DNA of 64,000 nucleotides from MADRE3 sp963718195 (GTDB taxonomy: Bacteria; Desulfobacterota; Desulfobulbia; Desulfobulbales; Desulfocapsaceae): contig CAVQYQ010000006.1 in NCBI GenBank assembly GCA_963718195.1, forward strand, positions 248,001 to 312,000, given 5' to 3'. Position numbers and translations under genes: made by a program. Positions 28,079 through 37,348 of the stretch are shown here, in pieces. A model generated the notes under the pieces. The model had not been told where the DNA came from, searched no databases, and saw only the letters and a program-made list of their open reading frames with translations. Numbering within the stretch: the stretch's first letter is position 1; each line of letters opens with the position of its first letter.

Positions 28079-29494
28079 ATGGACCAGAATGTTTTTCAGT
28101 TTCTGGAAGTGGATCGTATTGATCCGCAAAAGAAATCGATCAAGACTCGCAGGGAGTCATTTGTCGAGATATACAAACTATTTAATGAAAACCAGCTGCG
28201 AATGCAGGCAGACCGCTGTCTCGGCTGTGGGAATCCCTATTGCGAGTGGAAGTGTCCGGTTCACAATTACATTCCGGATTGGCTTAAGCTGGCTGGAGAA
28301 GGTCGGATTATTGAGGCAGCTGAGCTTTGCCACCGCACCAACAGCCTGCCCGAGGTGTGTGGCCGGGTCTGTCCCCAGGATCGACTCTGCGAGGGAGCGT
28401 GTACACTCAATGACGAATATGGAGCGGTGACCATTGGCAGTGTAGAGAAATACCTTGTCGATACCGCATTTATGATGGGGTGGCGTCCCGATCTGTCAAA
28501 AGTCATGAAGACGGGAGTAAAAGTTGCTGTGATCGGTGCCGGTCCAGCCGGTCTCGGCTGTGCTGATATCCTGGTAAGAAACGGTGTCGTGCCGGTTGTT
28601 TTTGACCGCTATCCTGAAATCGGCGGCCTGCTGACTTTTGGTATTCCCGATTTCAAACTCGAAAAAGAAGTGATGGCCCGCAGAAGAGAAATCTTCATGG
28701 AAATGGGTGTTGAGTTCATGCTGAACACTACTGTCGGGGTCGACATCAGTTTTACGGATATTCTCGAAGATTATCCGGCAGTATTTGTTGGAACCGGAAC
28801 CTATCAGTCCATTCGGGGCGGTCTTGAAAACGAGGACGCTGACGGGGTGCTGGAGGCACTTCCATTTCTGGTTGGCAATATCTGCCATGAGCGGCAGTAT
28901 CAGTACACCCAGGAATCTTATACATCGCTGGCAGGCAAACGGGTTGTTGTCCTAGGTGGTGGCGATACCGCCATGGATTGCCTGCGGACATCGATCAGGC
29001 AGGGAGCTCAGTCTGTGGTTTGCGCCTACCGCCGTGATGAAAAAAATATGCCCGGTTCCAGACAGGAAGTACAAAATGCCAGAGATGAGGGCGTTGAGTA
29101 TGAATGGAATGTCCAGCCCGTGTCAATTATCGTTGATCAGCACGATAGAGTTACCGGTGTCCGCGTTGTTCGTACCAGTTTGGGTCCGCCTGATGAAAAA
29201 GGGCGGCAGAGGCCGGAGGAAATCGCCGGATCCGAATACACTCTGGAAGCCGATGCGGTGATCATGGCGTTTGGTTTTAAACCGAGTCCCGACAGCTGGC
29301 TTGAAGAGCATGGGGTCGAGCTTGATCAACGGGGATTAGTCGTAGCGAATGAATCGAGTCGATATCCGTTTCAAACCTCTTGCGAGAAAATCTTTGCCGG
29401 AGGGGATGTGGTACGCGGCTCGGATCTCGTGGTTACCGCAATTGCAGAGGGCAGGTACGCAGGGGAGGCAATTCTCGATTATCTCGACCTTTGA
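28079..29494 (+). CDS. gltD: glutamate synthase small subunit
   Basis: The 471-residue NADPH-binding flavoprotein has the N-terminal Fe-S cysteine motif CLGCGNPYCEWKCPVHNYIP with further cysteines (CGRVCPQDRLCEGAC), an FAD motif VIGAGPAGLGCADIL near residue 150 and an NADPH motif VLGGGDTAMDCLR near residue 290. It supplies electrons to GltB. AGGAG stands 5 nt before the ATG. The spacing to gltB indicates one transcript. Confidence 0.95.
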   Translation: MDQNVFQFLEVDRIDPQKKSIKTRRESFVEIYKLFNENQLRMQADRCLGCGNPYCEWKCPVHNYIPDWLKLAGEGRIIEAAELCHRTNSLPEVCGRVCPQDRLCEGACTLNDEYGAVTIGSVEKYLVDTAFMMGWRPDLSKVMKTGVKVAVIGAGPAGLGCADILVRNGVVPVVFDRYPEIGGLLTFGIPDFKLEKEVMARRREIFMEMGVEFMLNTTVGVDISFTDILEDYPAVFVGTGTYQSIRGGLENEDADGVLEALPFLVGNICHERQYQYTQESYTSLAGKRVVVLGGGDTAMDCLRTSIRQGAQSVVCAYRRDEKNMPGSRQEVQNARDEGVEYEWNVQPVSIIVDQHDRVTGVRVVRTSLGPPDEKGRQRPEEIAGSEYTLEADAVIMAFGFKPSPDSWLEEHGVELDQRGLVVANESSRYPFQTSCEKIFAGGDVVRGSDLVVTAIAEGRYAGEAILDYLDL

Positions 29495-29507
29495 GAGTAT
29501 GAACAGA

Positions 29508-31562
29508 TCAGTCCGGTTTATCCATCCGGTTACTGTTGAGAAATGCTTTCAGACCTTCTATTTCCTCTAAAATACCAAAAACAGTCAACACGTCTCCGGG
29601 TGCCAGTTGATGTTTTCCCCTTGGAATTATGACCTTTCCTTCCCGCTTGATTGATACCAGGTTAACCTGCTGCGGCAGGGGTAGATCCTTGACTTTAACA
29701 TGGCAGCAGGCATCATCTTCATTGATCACAAACTCAACGAACCCTGTTTCAGATGAAGAACGCAGTGTGGTTTGCTTTTCTACCAGTTGTCCTCTTTGTT
29801 TACGAACAACCCCGACATCATAGGCCCGCAAGATGTCACTGCGGCTGATCATGCCGACCAGTCTCATCGTGCCGTCCCGTGAAATCACCGGAAGCCTGGC
29901 TAAATCTCGCGGCGACATTTTCTGAATGGCAACCCAGATCGGTTCATCGGGGTGGACTGCAATCGGCCCCTCGACGGCAAGATCCTCGACTTTCATCTGG
30001 CGAGGGTTGAAATTACTTTCAGACTGGGCTCTGTGAACATCCTGCAGGGTAATAATACCCCATAGTTTTTTACCCTCAGTTATGACAGGAAAGCCGAGCA
30101 GGTTGGTTTCCTGGAACAGGGCCATCAAATCCGATACCGATTGGTTCTTGTTAATACTCACCAGCCTGGTTCTCATGACCTCCTGCACCTTTACCCCCTG
30201 CATGATATCCATATCCCGTCCACCCTCAAAACGTATGCCCCGCTTAGCAAGTTTCAGGGTATAAATGGATTCAGGGTGCAGCCATTGGGCGAAGTAGGTG
30301 GCTGCAATACCGGCAACCATCAGGGGAAGAATCATCAAGTAGTCATTACTCATCTCAAAGACAATGAGCATGGCTGTCAGAGGAGCCCGGGCGGTCGCGC
30401 CAAAGAGCGCTGCCATGCCGACCAGGGCGTAGGCACCAGGTTCACCTGAGATCTCGGGAAAATAATTTTTGAAAAGAATACCAAGCGCTCCTCCCAGCAT
30501 TGCTCCGATGAACAGGGAGGGCGCGAAAACGCCACCCGAGTTACCGGACCCGAGGGTAAACGAGGTCGCAAGCGGCTTCAGGAAGACAAGGAGCAGCAGA
30601 ATCCATAGCGATGATCCTCCCTGGAGAACCTCTTCAATATAATGAAAACCGGAACCGTACATGAACGGCATGAGGATACCGTCAGCTACGGGAAGTTGCA
30701 TGAACAAAACACCAGAAACCCCGAGAAGCGCAGCACCAACGGCCGGCTTGTATAGTTGGGGGAATTTCCAGTTATCAAACACGTCTTCTGCTCTGTTCAG
30801 CATCCTGATAAACATGATGCCAACCAGTGCGGCCAGAAGACCGAGGATCAGATAAAAAACCAACGATAACGGGGAGACCAGTGAATGAATGGGTACCGAG
30901 AATGCAGGCTGCGTTCCAAGGAAGACCCGGCTGACAATTGAAGAAGAAACAGCGGCAATGACGACGTTTCCAAAGGAGCGAACCTGCAGGTTGCACATCA
31001 GCACTTCTATAGCAAACACAACACCTGCAATTGGAGCGTTGAAGGTAGCTGCAATACCAGCTGCCGCTCCGCAGGCCACGAGATTTCTGATACGCTCATC
31101 CGAGAGTCTCAGGACCTGGCCGATACTTGATCCCAGGGCGGAGCCGACCTGGACGATGGGGCCTTCACGACCCGCTGACCCGCCGGTCCCGATACAAAGC
31201 GCCGATGCGGCGATCTTTGCAGCCGCCACGCGTGCCCGAATGCGGCCGCCACGTATGATCAAAGCCTGCATGACCTCCGGGACACCATGTCCTTTTGCCT
31301 CCTGGGCAAAGAGAATCAATGGGCCGACAAGCAATCCTCCGATGATTGGAACGATGAAGTATATGAGTGATCCGAGAGAGGGCAGCAGTTCTGGAAGCTG
31401 TGAGTAGCTGAAATGCTGGATAGTTGCGATCAGTTTGATGAACAGTACTGCGGCCAGACCGGTACTGGCCCCGATTATGATGGATAGAATCAGGAGCAGC
31501 AGGCCGACAGGAGGGGAAAACCTGTCAATATATCCACTGAGAACGGTCTGTTTTGGAGTCAT
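29508..31562 (-). CDS. ClC-family chloride channel/antiporter with CBS pair and RCK_C domain
   Basis: The 684-residue protein has a ClC membrane domain (about 1-440): GHGVPEV in place of GSGIPE, GSAGREGPIVQ with the gating glutamate, and GSGNSGGVFAPSLFIG. Two CBS domains follow (about 465-590), then a TrkA-C/RCK_C domain (about 600-675, ending GDVLTVFG). CBS and RCK_C modules imply ligand-gated control, commonly by nucleotides. Whether it is a channel or an H+/Cl- antiporter cannot be told with certainty. It is convergent with gltD. Confidence 0.9.
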   Translation of the reverse strand: MTPKQTVLSGYIDRFSPPVGLLLLILSIIIGASTGLAAVLFIKLIATIQHFSYSQLPELLPSLGSLIYFIVPIIGGLLVGPLILFAQEAKGHGVPEVMQALIIRGGRIRARVAAAKIAASALCIGTGGSAGREGPIVQVGSALGSSIGQVLRLSDERIRNLVACGAAAGIAATFNAPIAGVVFAIEVLMCNLQVRSFGNVVIAAVSSSIVSRVFLGTQPAFSVPIHSLVSPLSLVFYLILGLLAALVGIMFIRMLNRAEDVFDNWKFPQLYKPAVGAALLGVSGVLFMQLPVADGILMPFMYGSGFHYIEEVLQGGSSLWILLLLVFLKPLATSFTLGSGNSGGVFAPSLFIGAMLGGALGILFKNYFPEISGEPGAYALVGMAALFGATARAPLTAMLIVFEMSNDYLMILPLMVAGIAATYFAQWLHPESIYTLKLAKRGIRFEGGRDMDIMQGVKVQEVMRTRLVSINKNQSVSDLMALFQETNLLGFPVITEGKKLWGIITLQDVHRAQSESNFNPRQMKVEDLAVEGPIAVHPDEPIWVAIQKMSPRDLARLPVISRDGTMRLVGMISRSDILRAYDVGVVRKQRGQLVEKQTTLRSSSETGFVEFVINEDDACCHVKVKDLPLPQQVNLVSIKREGKVIIPRGKHQLAPGDVLTVFGILEEIEGLKAFLNSNRMDKPD

Positions 31563-31710
31563 TGGTTATGCCTGTTACCAGCATGTACCTGGCACAATGC
31601 ATGGTGAAAGATTAATGTACGATTGATTAAAAACCACGCACTATATACTGAATATGTCAAGATTGCTATCTTAATCTGGGTCGTTATCCCGAAGGTTACG
31701 ACGTTGACCA

Positions 31711-32805
31711 TTAGGTTCTGCTTAGCGCCTTACGGGCCTCCTGGCGAAGAATCATATCAAGAATAACCAGAGCAGCCATAGATTCAACGATCGGTACCGC
31801 CCTTGGGACCACACAGGGATCGTGACGCCCTTTGGCCTGAAGGGTTACCTGGTCACCACGGTAATTGGCCGTTTTCTGCTCAAGAGATATTGTTGCTGGC
31901 GGTTTGAAGGCAACCCGAAAGAATATCGGCTCACCATTGGCGATGCCGCCCTGGATACCGCCCGAGTTATTTGTGAGTGTGCCAAGCCGGGCTGCTTTTT
32001 GAATAAACGGGTCATTGTGCTGGGAACCTTTCAGTCGTGTTCCTGAGAACCCTGAACCGAATTCAAATCCTTTTGTGGCCGGTATTGCCAGCATTGCCTG
32101 GGCGATTTTGGCCTCCAGTTTTTCGTATACAGGTTCTCCGATGCCGGCTGGAACATTTCTTATTACACATGAAACAACACCGCCGGTGGAGTCACCTTCA
32201 TCTTTTAATGCAAGAATAAGTGAGCGCATCTGTTCAGAAACAGTCAGGTCCGGACAACGCAGATCGGTTTCGTCAATCTGGCTCCGACTGACGGTATCGA
32301 TGTTTGGCTGATTTGCTTCAAAGGGACCAACGCCACTTACCCAGGCAACTATTTCCACCCCAAACTGTTCCCTGAGTATTTTGTCGGCAACCGCCCCTGA
32401 TGCCACGGTTCCAATTGTTTCCCTGGCACTTGATCTTCCCCCTCCTGATGATGCTTTGATACCGTATTTGGCCATATAGGTAAAATCAGCGTGAGATGGA
32501 CGGGGAATGGTATTCATGTCACCATAGTCTGACGGTCGCTGGTCAAGGTTGTTAACCTGCAGCGCGATGGGGCTGCCGAGTGTAACGCCGCCTTCCGTGC
32601 CCGAGATAATGGTAACGGCATCTTTTTCAGCCCTGTCGGTCGTCAGTTTTGACTGTCCGGGCCTTCTCCTGCTGAGTTGAACCTGGATGTCTTTCTCTGT
32701 CAGAGGCACCCCGGGAGGACAGCCGTCAATGACAACTCCCACCGCTTTACAGTGTGATTCACCAAAGGTGGATATTCGAAATAGTGTTCCAAAATTACTT
32801 GACAT
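31711..32805 (-). CDS. aroC: chorismate synthase
   Basis: The 364-residue protein has all chorismate synthase signatures: the N-terminal GTLFRISTFGESH, PGQSKLTTDR, PRPSHADFTYMAKYG, SSGGGRSSARET and GGIQGGIANGEP. It makes chorismate from EPSP using reduced FMN. GGGAG lies 5 nt before the ATG. It is apparently monocistronic, with 148 nt on one side and 255 nt on the other. Confidence 0.96.
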   Translation of the reverse strand: MSSNFGTLFRISTFGESHCKAVGVVIDGCPPGVPLTEKDIQVQLSRRRPGQSKLTTDRAEKDAVTIISGTEGGVTLGSPIALQVNNLDQRPSDYGDMNTIPRPSHADFTYMAKYGIKASSGGGRSSARETIGTVASGAVADKILREQFGVEIVAWVSGVGPFEANQPNIDTVSRSQIDETDLRCPDLTVSEQMRSLILALKDEGDSTGGVVSCVIRNVPAGIGEPVYEKLEAKIAQAMLAIPATKGFEFGSGFSGTRLKGSQHNDPFIQKAARLGTLTNNSGGIQGGIANGEPIFFRVAFKPPATISLEQKTANYRGDQVTLQAKGRHDPCVVPRAVPIVESMAALVILDMILRQEARKALSRT

Positions 32806-33060
32806 GAGTACTCCCTGACAGATCTTGAACGAGTTACTGGTCTATACTGCCTTCCGTATCAGCGCTATACCCTAAGCATGGTTGGATATTAGAAAAGGCA
32901 GCAGCAAAAAAAAAGCAGGTTGGTGTTGCTGCTCCAGAGCAGGATTCTGTGAAGTGTCTGATAACGACAGGGTCCAGCAGCCATCTTAGATGCAGAAAAT
33001 GCAACCTCTTGTATTCTTACCAGCAGATAATGTCCCGAGAAGAGCGTATCCTAGCGTTTT

Positions 33061-33501
33061 TTATTGTCCATTTGCAAGTATGGTTTCCGAGATCCCGATT
33101 GATTCGTCGGTCAGTCGCTGGACTTCTCTTATCATGAGCAGTTGCTGGCGACGATAGACGTTGTCTTTTTCGGGTTCTGAGTCGACCGCGAGCGTCTGGT
33201 ACTGGTGCATCCAGTCAAACATCATTTTATTGGCGTTCTGGAGATCTGATATCGCCTGGTCAAAGGTTTTTTTCCGGGCGGGATCGTTGGTTGCCAGGGT
33301 CTGCAGTTTGATTTCGAGCTCATACATGAGGCCGATTTTATCCATGGCCCGGTCATGAACAGTTATGATCTCTTCCCGTAGCCTGCTATTTTCTCTGTTC
33401 TGCTCATCCGTGCAGGAACAGACAAGGCAGAGGGCAACGAGAAATGGGGCCAGAATAGAGCTGAGCTTTGGAGGCATCAGGTCTTGCATGATAAAAGCCA
33501 T
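33061..33501 (-). CDS. putative lipoprotein, helical, function unknown
   Basis: The protein is 146 residues (or 142 from the second Met). A hydrophobic signal (SILAPFLVALCLVCSC) ends in a lipobox-like VCSC, and the remainder is helical and charged with MMFDWMHQY in the middle. No known family is recognised with confidence. The start overlaps the 3' end of the cytochrome c gene by 25 nt, so it is the third gene of a SCO1-cytochrome-lipoprotein operon. Confidence 0.65.
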   Translation of the reverse strand: MAFIMQDLMPPKLSSILAPFLVALCLVCSCTDEQNRENSRLREEIITVHDRAMDKIGLMYELEIKLQTLATNDPARKKTFDQAISDLQNANKMMFDWMHQYQTLAVDSEPEKDNVYRRQQLLMIREVQRLTDESIGISETILANGQ

Positions 33502-33893
33502 GCCTCGAGCTTAGACTGGGTGATTTCGATGGCGTCAGTCGACCAGCGACCCTGGAGAAAATCCAGCAGGGTGAGCAAATCGGGTGTACCGATTGATTTA
33601 ATCGGCGGCATGAAACGGCTGCGGGCAGTGCCACCTGCATTAATAGCACCCCTGCTTCCTTCTATGATCAGGCAGGGAAGTTCTGGGATCCGATTAGAAA
33701 GGTATGGGCTTTTATCCAATGGTGGGTAGAGATTTCTCAACCCCTGCCCTGACATACCATGGCATTGAGAACATTTTTTCTGGTAAACGGCTTGTCCGGG
33801 ATGCTCCTGGCTACACCCAGAAAAGAGCCCGAGCAAGCACCAGAAAAGAATGGCACGTAGCCATAGACGAGGGCGGCGGCTTTCAGGTTTCAT
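33477..33893 (-). CDS. lipoprotein monohaem cytochrome c
   Basis: The 138-residue protein has a lipoprotein signal (CLLGLFSGC) and a single haem motif CSQCH near residue 40, with RFMPPI further on as the likely axial methionine. The ATG at 33893 gives the signal peptide at the N-terminus; a 110-codon upstream extension in the same frame lies inside the SCO1 gene and looks like shadow. It overlaps the SCO1 stop by 11 nt. It probably serves as a periplasmic electron carrier in a respiratory or copper-linked process. Confidence 0.82.
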   Translation of the reverse strand: MKPESRRPRLWLRAILFWCLLGLFSGCSQEHPGQAVYQKKCSQCHGMSGQGLRNLYPPLDKSPYLSNRIPELPCLIIEGSRGAINAGGTARSRFMPPIKSIGTPDLLTLLDFLQGRWSTDAIEITQSKLEAWLLSCKT

Positions 33894-34503
33894 TGAGAAG
33901 CCTTCTGATATCGACAATGAGCTGATCGACTGAATCCTCTTCCGTTCCCCGGTAGAACCCTCTGATTCTGCCTTGCCCGTCAACGAGACAGAAGGAACCT
34001 GAATGGATAAAGCCGCCCGGTGCCTGTTTGTCCTCCATGGCGGCGAGCATATAGCGTTTGGCGGTGTCGTATATTTCATTCTTGGGTCCGGTGACCATAT
34101 GCCAACGAGCGGACAGGATACCGAGTCGTTGTGCATAGTCATGCAGAACTTCAACCGTGTCATGGTCGGGATCAATGGTATGGGATAGCAGCAGGATGTT
34201 GTCCTGTTCAGAGAAGGATTCATAGACCCGCAGCATCTGTGATTTCATTACGGGGCAGATTGTCGGACAGCTGGTAAAGAAAAAATCCGCCACATAGATC
34301 TTGCCGGCAAAGAGTTTTTGGGAGACAGGGACACCATCCTGGTCTGTAAACGTATACGGGACGTCGATCGTGCCGAGTACAGGCAGCGGTTCTTTCGGCT
34401 CCAGACTGCAGCTTTGAATTGAAAAAATCAGCAATATCATGATCAACAGCAGACCAGGTCGTGTAGGAATGACAGCCAGGGGGCGATTATTTTGTCTTTG
34501 CAT
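33883..34503 (-). CDS. SCO1/SenC family copper/thioredoxin-like lipoprotein
   Basis: The 206-residue protein has a signal with lipobox SIQSC at about residue 32, then a thioredoxin-fold SCO domain with the CxxxC copper site (TSCPTICPVMKSQ) and the conserved metal-ligand histidine (FIHSGSFCLVDGQG). SCO proteins deliver copper to CuA of haem-copper oxidases or act as periplasmic thiol reductases. No oxidase subunit is present in the window. It is the first gene of a three-gene unit. Confidence 0.88.
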   Translation of the reverse strand: MQRQNNRPLAVIPTRPGLLLIMILLIFSIQSCSLEPKEPLPVLGTIDVPYTFTDQDGVPVSQKLFAGKIYVADFFFTSCPTICPVMKSQMLRVYESFSEQDNILLLSHTIDPDHDTVEVLHDYAQRLGILSARWHMVTGPKNEIYDTAKRYMLAAMEDKQAPGGFIHSGSFCLVDGQGRIRGFYRGTEEDSVDQLIVDIRRLLNET

Positions 34504-34655
34504 CAGCGTTTTCTTTCAACGAAACAGTCTTGAGATGATCGGTTAATTTGATTACACTTCCTTCGAGTTACCTGATTTTAATTGAGTTGACAACCGTTTC
34601 CCTGAATAATTGGTGTAATCAGGGTATTTTAAGTTTCCAAGGAGCAATAATAGTT

Positions 34656-35003
34656 ATGAAAAAAGTAGCGCTGGTGACCTTCAATCCCGAAATGATGTGC
34701 TTTACCCATGTTCTCCTCTACGCTGTTGATTTCAAGGAGAAAGGGTACGAGGTAAAAGTGGTCATAGAAGGAGGAGCTGTAAAACTGGTATCTGCCTTCC
34801 TCAAAACTGATGCCCCATTTGCCGATCTATTCGCCAAGGTTAAAGACGCCGGGCTGATTGACTGTATCTGCAAGGCATGTTCAGCAAAGCTGGGCAGCCT
34901 GGAGGATGCCCAGAAGCTTGGACTGAATGTGGCAGGTACCATGATGGGGCACCCGTCGTTGGAAGAATATATTGACCAGGGATATCAGGTTATCACATTC
35001 TGA
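34656..35003 (+). CDS. DsrE-like cytoplasmic protein
   Basis: The 115-residue protein (MKKVALVTFN start, AAGGAG 11 nt upstream) has a DsrE/YchN-type fold pattern: KGYEVKVVIEGGAVKLV, then IDCICKACSAKLGS with a CKAC pair, and GHPSLEEYIDQGYQVITF. DsrE-family proteins carry or relay sulfur, and the CxxC-like pair is where such sulfur would bind. An alternative start 36 codons upstream lacks a ribosome-binding site. The gene stands alone between two minus-strand operons. Confidence 0.75.
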   Translation: MKKVALVTFNPEMMCFTHVLLYAVDFKEKGYEVKVVIEGGAVKLVSAFLKTDAPFADLFAKVKDAGLIDCICKACSAKLGSLEDAQKLGLNVAGTMMGHPSLEEYIDQGYQVITF

Positions 35004-35052
35004 CCAAGAATCATCGATTACCCGTACCTGCCTGAACCAGGAGATACTCTTG

Positions 35053-37323
35053 TTAGCGATAGTAGAGGTGTGGGCTTCCCATGGTCTGTAGACATTTGTG
35101 CAGGTTTTTTCTGAACTCTCGTCGATCCCAGATACCTTGGATGTGTCCGCACCTGAGTGCATTTCGGGCCGAGTGATAGTCAGGGGGGATATCAATCCCT
35201 GTTGTTTCCCGTATGACGCGGGGACCGGCAAAACCGATCCGGGAAGAGCGAATGGCAAACTGATAGGGAGAGCAGCCGAGAAATGAGGCAACCGGTCCGG
35301 CATAAGAATTGTTGTCGTAAACGACGATATACAGTCCGCCTGAGTCGATGTACTCCCTTACTGCCATTGTGCATTTGGGCATTTGCACCACGCCCAGCGT
35401 GCCTTCCTGGATTCTGATCCCGCCTGTTGAGTGGACATAGGCGAGAAGGGGTCGTTTTTTTCGCTGGGCGAGTTTACAGGCCTGGACAAATTTTTCCCCT
35501 TCGGTGGAGCCAACGGTACCGTTCCTGAAATCAGAATAGAGGATCGATGTAACCAGTTTAATGGTGTCAATCTGGGCGGAAAAAGTCATGTTGCTGCTTT
35601 TTCGTTTGGTCTTTTCTTTTGCCTTCTGCAGCCTCTCGGAAAAACCGGTATAACCAAGCGGATTCTGGGCTTCAAGATGGGTATTGAAAAAGCGGATTGA
35701 TCCGGGGTCGAAAACATTTTCCAGGTACCATTGGTACTCGAGCGGGAAATGGTGCCCGCAGGTTTCGCAAACGCCTGCAAATTCGCCGTAAAGGTCTGGG
35801 ATCCACAGATCTTTACATCCGTATTTCTCGCCGTTGGGACAAGAGACGGTACGGTCACTTCTGGCCAGCGGACTGGTATAGGTATCTGTCAATTCCAGCG
35901 GGTCCTGGCGCTGGCTGCTGCTCTGGCCATTACCGTTGTAGGTGATCAATTTTGTCTTCTTTTCTTCTGGTTGCGGAGCGGTAAGAAATGAAAGAACAGC
36001 ATTCAGTGGTTCGGTGACACGTTTGAGCATCACCGATCCTTCTCCGGAAACGTCGTTGAGGACCTTGCGAACCTGCTTTTTATGGTTCTTGAAAATGTCA
36101 TAGCGCAGGGTGTAATAGACCTGCTCGCTGTAAATTCTTGCCTGCTGCATAATGGATCTTTGGGCCTCCGGCTGGCCAATATATCCATGTGTTGCAAGGC
36201 TCAGGTACTTTTCAGAGCGAGAACGCAGGAGCCTGACAATCTCTTCCTTGCTCAAATCCCAGGAAACAACCACCTCAAACTCCAAATTTTCCTTTTTTGA
36301 TTTTTTTCGTCCGATTTCAAGGGTCCGAAACGATTTGAAGCTCTTGGTTGAGAGAACGACCCGGTCAGTTGCCCTGATCATTTCTGAGCGCACCAGACCG
36401 AAAAAACTGAAATCATCCCTGCGTGCACCCAGCGGAGGTTCTTTGATAATTTTATCAATTGTGCCGTGGTTGAGATTGTCCAGGGCGGTAAGCCGCAGTC
36501 TGTCGGCACAGATTTCAATCAGTTCAGCGGGAACCTTGTTGCCTTCCCTGACTCTTCCTTCAATTGCTGCAGCCCCTTCTGGGGAAATCACTGAGTAATA
36601 GCCGTGACTGCACATCATCCGGTAATCTGACAAACCAATGGCCTCAGCTCCCCCAGACCCTCCTTCAGAAATCAATGAAACGGTCGGTACCCGTAATTTG
36701 GTCATACCGTAGATGTTTCGGGCAATCTGTTGGGCGGCACCCGGGTACTCCTCAACAGGATAAGAACCAGGGGTAAAGACATAAAAATGAATCGGTATTC
36801 CTTCAGTTTCCGCAACTTTCATGTACCTCAGGGCTTTTTCGTTCCCTTCTGGTTTGCATGATCCCCCGTTTCTGAATTCTTCACCATGGCCCTTTTCCTG
36901 GCCAATTACCATTACGGTTGCCGTGTGGGTTTTCTTTTTTCCTTTCCTGGTAATGGTGGCTTTGGCGCAGACCATTGCCGGATCGATATTGGCATCGTCT
37001 TCTCCACCGAGCTCGGTGTAATCGTCATATACATTTTCGAGAATGTCCTTGAGGCTGAAACGCTGGAGGGATCGGACAATCCTGACACGCTCCATGGGGG
37101 TGAGTTGTTCTTCTGCCCGTTCCTCAAGAAAAATGACGGAATCATTGAGTTTGCGGATCTCCCGTATGATCTCCTCTTCCGAGTAATCGTAAATGGTCAG
37201 TTTCAGCTGCTCGCAACTTGCCTTGAAACCGTCAAGGTTTCCCCAATTGGAGTAATCCTTGAGCTGTATCAGGTAATCAATCCGCTCCTCAATTTTCTGG
37301 AGCTGCTTTAATTGTTCATTCAT
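35053..37323 (-). CDS. acetyl-CoA carboxylase carboxyltransferase, fused alpha-beta
   Basis: The 756-residue protein fuses an AccA-like half (about 1-330; TPGSYP, SEGGSGGAEAIG and YSVISPEGAAAI) to an AccD-like half (about 500-756; GSTEGEKF, TGGIRIQEGTLGVVQMPK, IGFAGPRVI). Between them lies a roughly 150-residue helical linker. The AccD zinc ribbon is present but unusual, with first pair CPNGEKYGC (CX7C) and second CETC. Carboxyltransferase moves CO2 from biotin to acetyl-CoA. Alpha-before-beta order is the reverse of the better known beta-alpha fusions. The biotin carboxylase gene lies directly upstream; no biotin carrier protein is in the locus. Another acyl-CoA substrate cannot be excluded. 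Confidence 0.85.
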   Translation of the reverse strand: MNEQLKQLQKIEERIDYLIQLKDYSNWGNLDGFKASCEQLKLTIYDYSEEEIIREIRKLNDSVIFLEERAEEQLTPMERVRIVRSLQRFSLKDILENVYDDYTELGGEDDANIDPAMVCAKATITRKGKKKTHTATVMVIGQEKGHGEEFRNGGSCKPEGNEKALRYMKVAETEGIPIHFYVFTPGSYPVEEYPGAAQQIARNIYGMTKLRVPTVSLISEGGSGGAEAIGLSDYRMMCSHGYYSVISPEGAAAIEGRVREGNKVPAELIEICADRLRLTALDNLNHGTIDKIIKEPPLGARRDDFSFFGLVRSEMIRATDRVVLSTKSFKSFRTLEIGRKKSKKENLEFEVVVSWDLSKEEIVRLLRSRSEKYLSLATHGYIGQPEAQRSIMQQARIYSEQVYYTLRYDIFKNHKKQVRKVLNDVSGEGSVMLKRVTEPLNAVLSFLTAPQPEEKKTKLITYNGNGQSSSQRQDPLELTDTYTSPLARSDRTVSCPNGEKYGCKDLWIPDLYGEFAGVCETCGHHFPLEYQWYLENVFDPGSIRFFNTHLEAQNPLGYTGFSERLQKAKEKTKRKSSNMTFSAQIDTIKLVTSILYSDFRNGTVGSTEGEKFVQACKLAQRKKRPLLAYVHSTGGIRIQEGTLGVVQMPKCTMAVREYIDSGGLYIVVYDNNSYAGPVASFLGCSPYQFAIRSSRIGFAGPRVIRETTGIDIPPDYHSARNALRCGHIQGIWDRREFRKNLHKCLQTMGSPHLYYR

Positions 37324-37348
37324 AAAGGTATATATAAGTGCACCTGCA

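Noticed and set aside
32900..32933. 8-bp stem AGCAGCAA/TTGCTGCT upstream of aroC
   Set aside because: The stem is real, but its 18-nt loop holds an A-run, and there is no T-tract or leader peptide with aromatic codons to support attenuation.
33894..34223. 110-codon N-terminal extension of the cytochrome c gene
   Set aside because: It lies inside the SCO1 gene in another frame; the lipoprotein signal begins at ATG 33893.
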